Assembly: GCA_913056495.1 (NCBI GenBank)
Contig: CAJXMO010000008.1
Span: 1 to 64,000 of the forward strand
Origin: an uncultured Alteromonadaceae bacterium
GTDB taxonomy: Bacteria; Pseudomonadota; Gammaproteobacteria; Enterobacterales; Alteromonadaceae
Direction of reading: 5' to 3'
Length of the DNA stretch: 64,000 nt
Made by a program: the position numbers and the translations under genes. The notes below the pieces were generated by a model. The model searched no databases. It was not told the DNA's origin and saw nothing but the letters and a program-made list of their open reading frames with translations. Shown here piece after piece: positions 59,952 to 64,000 of this stretch (its first letter is position 1; every line of letters starts with the position of its first letter).

Positions 59952-59985
59952 AACGAAAAAAGCACCCTAAGGTGCTTTCTCGTTA
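59952..59985 (-). terminator. intrinsic terminator after fis
   Basis: Read on the minus strand, AACGAGAAAGCACC-TTAG-GGTGCTTTTTTCGTT is a hairpin with a T run. It lies 12 nt after the fis stop. Confidence 0.8.
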
Positions 59986-59996
59986 AAAAATCCGGC

Positions 59997-60290
59997 TTAG
60001 TTCATGCCGTATTTTTTTAATTTTTTACGTAAAGTACCACGGTTGATACCTAACATGTTTGCAGCGCGAGTTTGGTTGCCGCGAGTATAAAGCATGATCT
60101 CTTCTAATAAAGGCGCTTCAACTTCAGATAAAACGATGTCGTAGAAGTTGTCGATATCTTGTCCGTTTAATTGAGACAAGTAGTTAGTAACTGCTTGCTT
60201 AACAGAAGCACGTAAAGGTTTTTGAGTCTGTTCTTGAGTGGCTGTAACTGTGCCAGTGACTAATTCAGGAGAAACATTTTGTTCAAACAT
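59997..60290 (-). CDS. fis: nucleoid protein Fis
   Basis: Fis is a 97-aa DNA-bending homodimer that activates rRNA promoters and shapes the nucleoid. The C-terminal helix-turn-helix (about 73-92, [20 protein letters not shown]) is nearly identical to the E. coli protein. It is downstream of dusB, the classical gammaproteobacterial pair (15-nt gap). Confidence 0.97.
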   Translation of the reverse strand: MFEQNVSPELVTGTVTATQEQTQKPLRASVKQAVTNYLSQLNGQDIDNFYDIVLSEVEAPLLEEIMLYTRGNQTRAANMLGINRGTLRKKLKKYGMN

Positions 60291-60305
60291 ATTAACTACT
60301 CTTCT

Positions 60306-61274
60306 CTAATTTATTAGGTTATCAAAAAAAGATGATAGGCTATCAAGTTGGCCTTCGGCGCTGTCGATAGCGGTAAATTCGCGGCGAAAATCAGATTCGT
60401 CCGCCAGTGTTTTTAAGTACCAAATCACATGTTTACGTGCAGTTCGGTATCCTTTTTCATCGCCATAAAACTCATGTATCGCTTGAACATGATTGAGCAT
60501 CATATCTCTAATCTCAGCCGTACTGGGTTTTGTGGTAACTTGTCCTGTTTGCAAAAGTTCATTAATTTCACGGAAAATCCAAGGATTTCCCTGTGCGCCT
60601 CTGCCAACCATAATGGCATCCGCACCGGTAAAATTAAGTACTTTAAGCGCCCTGTCTGCTGTGCAAATATCTCCGTTTGCAATCACAGGGATAGAAACAT
60701 TTTGTTTAATGTCTCTAATGGTTTTAAACTCAGCTTCGCCTTTAAACATACAGGCTCGGGTTCTGCCATGAACGGCTAATGCCTGAATGCCGGCTTGCTC
60801 TGCAATTTGCGCTATTTGAACGCCATTGCGATTATCCGGTGACCAGCCTGTGCGAATTTTTAACGTAACAGGCACAGATACTGAATTGACCACCTTGCAT
60901 AAAATTTGTTCAACTAATTTTGGATCTTGCAGTAAAGCTGAACCCGCTAGCTTTTTGTTGACTTTCTTCGCCGGGCAACCCATGTTGATGTCTATGATGT
61001 CAGCACCATTCTCAACATTTAATTGCGCAGCCTGTGCCATTAGCTCAGGATCACAACCTGCAATCTGCACTGAGCGAATCCCTGTTTCGCCAGTATGATC
61101 CATTCGTAGCCTAGATTTTTCTGTATCCCAAACTTCAGGATTGCTCGACAACATTTCACCCACAGCTAAACCTGCACCTAATTCGCGGCAGATTTTTCTA
61201 AATGGGCGATCCGTAATACCTGCCATAGGCGCTAGAATTACCGGATTTTGTAATGTGTATTGACCAATTTTCAT
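60306..61274 (-). CDS. dusB: tRNA-dihydrouridine synthase B
   Basis: DusB is an FMN enzyme reducing uridine to dihydrouridine in tRNA. It has a TIM barrel with [16 protein letters not shown] at the start and the catalytic-Cys motif [20 protein letters not shown] near 98-117. FMN-binding [14 protein letters not shown] is near 221. The length is 322 aa. Confidence 0.96.
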   Translation of the reverse strand: MKIGQYTLQNPVILAPMAGITDRPFRKICRELGAGLAVGEMLSSNPEVWDTEKSRLRMDHTGETGIRSVQIAGCDPELMAQAAQLNVENGADIIDINMGCPAKKVNKKLAGSALLQDPKLVEQILCKVVNSVSVPVTLKIRTGWSPDNRNGVQIAQIAEQAGIQALAVHGRTRACMFKGEAEFKTIRDIKQNVSIPVIANGDICTADRALKVLNFTGADAIMVGRGAQGNPWIFREINELLQTGQVTTKPSTAEIRDMMLNHVQAIHEFYGDEKGYRTARKHVIWYLKTLADESDFRREFTAIDSAEGQLDSLSSFFDNLIN

Positions 61275-61358
61275 CAGGATTTTGTTTGGTTAAAACACCA
61301 TCAGCTCGAAAAGGGCGGCTAGTTTACGGATTTTTTGGAAGAGTGCAAAGCCTATTTT

Positions 61359-61387
61359 TTAAACAATTTAAAAAATATTTTTGTCAA
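61359..61387 (-). promoter_or_regulatory. candidate dusB-fis promoter
   Basis: On the minus strand a perfect TTGACA (61387-61382) is followed, 17 bp on, by GTTTAA (61364-61359). The 332-nt gap 61275-61606 otherwise holds AT-rich leader and no gene. Confidence 0.45.
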
Positions 61388-61560
61388 GATGTCAGAGCAA
61401 AAAGCAGGCAAAAAAATTACAGAAATATGAAACTAATTTATACAGGCTTGTAAAATATATGTTGCGTTTGTAGCTAAAATGCTTAATTTTACTGGGCTGG
61501 CGGAAATTGACAAAATTGATACAAGTGCTCGCTTGTTGGCCTTTGATAAAATTTAGGTAC

Positions 61561-61588
61561 AAAAAAACCGCACAAGTGCGGTTTTTTC
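61561..61588. terminator. bidirectional intrinsic terminator
   Basis: AAAAAACCGCAC-AA-GTGCGGTTTTTT is symmetric. It follows the 62-aa minus-strand gene and isolates it from dusB. Confidence 0.85.
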
Positions 61589-61606
61589 TGAATCGTTTAG
61601 CTGGTG

Positions 61607-61795
61607 TTATATTAACCAGAAAACTAAAAAAGCAACTAAGCTGCTAACAGCAAAAAATGCATTTTCAATTCGAGCCATTTTTAATGCATCTGCATTTTCA
61701 GCTTTTTCAGTCGCACCTAAAACAACAAAGGTGATGAACATAGCTAAAGCCAATAGCATAATATTAACTTGGATTGCGCTGATCAAATTTTCCAT
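61607..61795 (-). CDS. small two-helix membrane protein
   Basis: This 62-aa protein has two hydrophobic helices (about 8-27 and 44-62) joined by a charged hinge (EKAENADALKMARIEN). There is no recognisable family. The ATG and a terminator directly downstream support a real gene; it is transcribed alone. Confidence 0.65.
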   Translation of the reverse strand: MENLISAIQVNIMLLALAMFITFVVLGATEKAENADALKMARIENAFFAVSSLVAFLVFWLI

Positions 61796-61951
61796 AGTGA
61801 CTTAAACCCAGTCTGAAATGATTATGAATAAAATTATGCGGGTATTGTAATTAAGCTAGGGGTTAAAAAACAAGTTTATTTGGGATAAAAAATAATCCAG
61901 ATCAAAAAAGCAAGCTCATAATAGACAAACCGGTTTCTATTTCTGAGCGGT

Positions 61952-62062
61952 TTAAGCGCGTTCTTGGTATTGTATTTTGCTTTTAATATCAGCCAGCAGC
62001 ATCGTCTGGCGTTGGGTTACTTGCATTCTTGACCAAATATCCGCAAGATCCGCGCCTTGCAT
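61952..62062 (-). CDS. possible 36-aa ORF upstream of DUF3859
   Basis: On the minus strand an ATG at 62062 opens 36 codons (starts MQGADLADIWSRMQVTQRQT, ends KIQYQERA). It is Gln-rich and helical in style, and lies in the promoter region of the DUF3859 gene, antisense to it. There is no strong ribosome binding site, so it may be chance. Confidence 0.2.
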   Translation of the reverse strand: MQGADLADIWSRMQVTQRQTMLLADIKSKIQYQERA

Positions 62063-62081
62063 TAAATAAGTTAAGAGTAAT

Positions 62082-62513
62082 ATGTCTAAACTAAAGTCTG
62101 AAGTTTCTATTGTCAGCTATGGCATTTACACCAAATGGGATGCCAAAGCGAAAAGTTTACCTAAAATTCAGGAATTCACCACAGAAGTGGTGGCTGAATT
62201 AGATATTGAATTTGGAATGGTTGTAAACTTTAAAAAAGCCAAGGGCCATAAAATTAAATTTTGCATTTATCATCCGGATATACCGGATGATGAAGGCAAT
62301 ATCATGCCGCCGTTTGAAGGTGAAGAGTATGTCGGTAATAACAACTGGGATTTTTATTTGGGCGATACTATTTGGGCTCCGGTGAGCAATAAGCTAGGCG
62401 AATGGCGAATGACGATTGAATTAAAAGGAAAACTTGTTGCGGATAAAACCTTTGATTTAATTGAAGAAGAAGAAAAAAATGAAGCCAATTTTTGGAAAAA
62501 AAGAGGTTTTTAA
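62082..62513 (+). CDS. DUF3859 family protein
   Basis: This 143-aa cytoplasmic beta-rich protein matches DUF3859 (opening VSIVSYGIYTKW, middle FCIYHPDIPDDEGNIMPP, closing GEWRMTIELKGK). Function unknown. It is 35 nt upstream of the Csx16/CARF-like gene on the same strand, and that gene is 16 nt from murB, so a three-gene operon is likely. Confidence 0.85.
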   Translation: MSKLKSEVSIVSYGIYTKWDAKAKSLPKIQEFTTEVVAELDIEFGMVVNFKKAKGHKIKFCIYHPDIPDDEGNIMPPFEGEEYVGNNNWDFYLGDTIWAPVSNKLGEWRMTIELKGKLVADKTFDLIEEEEKNEANFWKKRGF

Positions 62514-62548
62514 TCCAATTGGTATAAGAATCTGGAACTCAAACTATT

Positions 62549-63823
62549 ATGGCTAAAATTGCAGTGATGCCTTATGCCGGTGCGCGTAAGTGGTTGTATA
62601 AACAAGTACCTGGGATTGATGAATTTGTTGATGAACTCAATTTGGACAAAATCATGCCGGGCGATAAAGTTTATGGTGCGCTGCCGGTTAATCTGGCTGC
62701 TGCAATTTGTGACAAAGGCGCTGAATACTTCCATCTGTCAACCGACAAAGCGGAATGTTTAAGCTCAGAATATGATGAATTTAGGCAGGCTCAACCTAAG
62801 CTGAGTGCGTTTTATATTAATACCTCAAGCGAAGGCATCGTAAATAAGTTACTGAAAAATAAAATTTTGGCTGCCAAAAACAGAGTTTCCCGCTTTTCAC
62901 ATGAACGTCCTCCTGTCCGGTTAACGGATATTAAGCTTGCATTATTCGCTTTAATCGCGGCATCGGCCATTGGCATGTTTGCAAATGCGTTAGGCGGAAC
63001 CTTGTTATTTGAAGTGCATTTTATTAACTGGTTTGGTAAAGATGAAGCTTGGATTAATCAACATTTTAGTTTGTACTGGATTATTGAGCTGATATTTTGT
63101 TTTGTCTTATTCTTGTGGGCATCCTGGTCACTTAGAATTCAGGCACGTCAGTGGGTACCGCTGCGTGATGTTAAACGCCGTGACGCGGATCATGCCTACG
63201 CCGGCCTGGTATTAACCTTATCGAGCGGTTTCAGATTTGAGCAGGAAAATGGTCGTTGGTTTTTTATTAAACAAAAACACGGCCCTGAGACCCGGGTCGA
63301 GTTGACCGGCGATTTGTCGCAGGATATCCAGAATCTGATGCCTCTCAAAATTCAGTGGGAGTTGGTATTACGCATTGTGCGTTCGCAGGCTTGCCATCCA
63401 AACCGAAAATTAAAGCGGGTGATGTTGCTTGGCTCTCAGGATTGCAGTATTAAAAATTTTGAAGGTGTGGTTGAACGGGTTGCCCCCGGCACCTATCCAC
63501 ATATCAAAAATGCACTCTCGGTACTGACTATGTACCCTGAATTTAAGCAGGTGGAGTTTGAACCTTTTCCGATTCCGATTCCACCTAATGATATAGAAGC
63601 TTATTATAACGCTTACCTCAAAATTGCTAAAAACTGGCAGCAGCTTCATGATTTACCGGAAGAAGATATATTAATTGATATTACAGGTGGTAAATCACTC
63701 AATAGTGTCGCAGCCGCTTTGGCAACCTTGCATAATAAAATGCAGTTTCATTATATAGATACCAACAATTTAAATGATGTTTTGGTATACGCGATGGAAT
63801 ATCGCCAGCAAAATATTAACTAA
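62549..63823 (+). CDS. Csx16-like / transmembrane / CARF-like fusion protein
   Basis: This 424-aa protein has three parts. Residues 1-75 resemble the Csx16 (VVA1548) family of CRISPR-associated proteins, thought to be ring nucleases that cleave cyclic oligoadenylate: GARKWL, then GDKVYGALPVNLAAAICDKG and YFHLS. Two membrane helices follow, at about 127-150 and 174-194. Residues 285-424 look like a CARF-type Rossmann domain: the strand VMLLGSQDCS near 291-300 and the signature DILIDITGGKSLNSVAAAL near 373-391, then MQFHYIDTNN. Domain calls are from motif memory. No cas gene or repeat array is in view. It is sandwiched between DUF3859 and murB. Confidence 0.72.
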   Translation: MAKIAVMPYAGARKWLYKQVPGIDEFVDELNLDKIMPGDKVYGALPVNLAAAICDKGAEYFHLSTDKAECLSSEYDEFRQAQPKLSAFYINTSSEGIVNKLLKNKILAAKNRVSRFSHERPPVRLTDIKLALFALIAASAIGMFANALGGTLLFEVHFINWFGKDEAWINQHFSLYWIIELIFCFVLFLWASWSLRIQARQWVPLRDVKRRDADHAYAGLVLTLSSGFRFEQENGRWFFIKQKHGPETRVELTGDLSQDIQNLMPLKIQWELVLRIVRSQACHPNRKLKRVMLLGSQDCSIKNFEGVVERVAPGTYPHIKNALSVLTMYPEFKQVEFEPFPIPIPPNDIEAYYNAYLKIAKNWQQLHDLPEEDILIDITGGKSLNSVAAALATLHNKMQFHYIDTNNLNDVLVYAMEYRQQNIN

Positions 63824-63839
63824 GCATGTAGGAAAATTC

Positions 63840-64000
63840 GTGGTTTTTATCCCAAATACTTTTGGCTTAACCATTCAAGCCGACCGTTTAATTAGCTGGC
63901 CTGCACAAGCCGGTCAATTTAACGCTAAACAGAATTATCTGGTGGTTGGCTCGGGCAGTAATTTATTATTTACTGATACGCATTTTAACGGCCAGATTAT
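63840..64000 (+). CDS. murB: UDP-N-acetylenolpyruvoylglucosamine reductase MurB (5' part)
   Basis: Only the first 53 codons are in the window. The start is GTG at 63840, with AGGA 6 nt upstream. NTFGLTIQADRLISW is the family N-terminus and VVGSGSNLLFT matches the FAD-binding GxGSNLL loop. MurB reduces UDP-GlcNAc-enolpyruvate in peptidoglycan synthesis. Confidence 0.9.
   Translation, partial: MVFIPNTFGLTIQADRLISWPAQAGQFNAKQNYLVVGSGSNLLFTDTHFNGQI

Noticed and set aside
57230..60000. purine riboswitch upstream of purD or purH
   Set aside because: The leaders are too short (24 nt before purD, 116 nt before purH) and no aptamer-like fold was seen; a PurR operator was not clear either.

Overview
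The window is an AT-rich stretch of a gammaproteobacterial chromosome. Gene order (leuS-lptE-holA-nadD-rsfS-rlmH-mrdA-mrdB-rlpA-dacA-ybeD-lipB-lipA, miaB-ybeZYX-lnt, dusB-fis, purH/purD), PanP instead of PanD and the many TTG starts suggest a marine Alteromonadales bacterium, perhaps near Catenovulum. That placement is an inference from gene content, not a search result.

Layout. Positions 1-2906 are the end of a genomic island carrying two overlapping recombinase genes. The island has cut comM/yifB inside its Walker B motif, leaving a 5' fragment (2829-3812). Next come a COG0523 metal-chaperone GTPase and a TetR / RND(MMPL) exporter / LolA-like protein / outer-membrane barrel cluster with two tandem operators (5373-5403). 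Then follow a DUF6351 exported protein, a YebG homologue under two LexA boxes, PanP, RNase R with RlmB, a putative metallopeptidase, a PAS-GGDEF-EAL protein, a LysR/QorB divergent pair and YheS. A gene-poor 820-bp stretch (29413-30232) is packed with REP palindromes. From 30233 to 49400 the window is core translation, RNA processing, lipoprotein and cell-wall genes in compact operons. After that lie an FKBP, Ndh, a DUF1080 lipoprotein, a DUF2760-Hsp70 pair, a SpoU-type methyltransferase, the purine genes purD and purH around an exported methyltransferase-like protein, and dusB-fis. The right end holds DUF3859, a Csx16-like/transmembrane/CARF-like fusion and the start of murB.

Two things stand out. 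First, three miniature inverted-repeat elements (5112-5325, 14915-15182, 52348-52614) contain four copies of one pattern. A conserved box AAGGCA is followed by a helix, and the helix by a conserved box TAACGC. The helix sequence differs in every copy while base pairing is kept, so the family looks selected for structure. Second, the gene at 62549-63823 joins a Csx16-like domain, two membrane helices and a CARF-like domain. No cas gene or CRISPR array is visible, and it sits in an apparent operon with murB. Both deserve a closer look.
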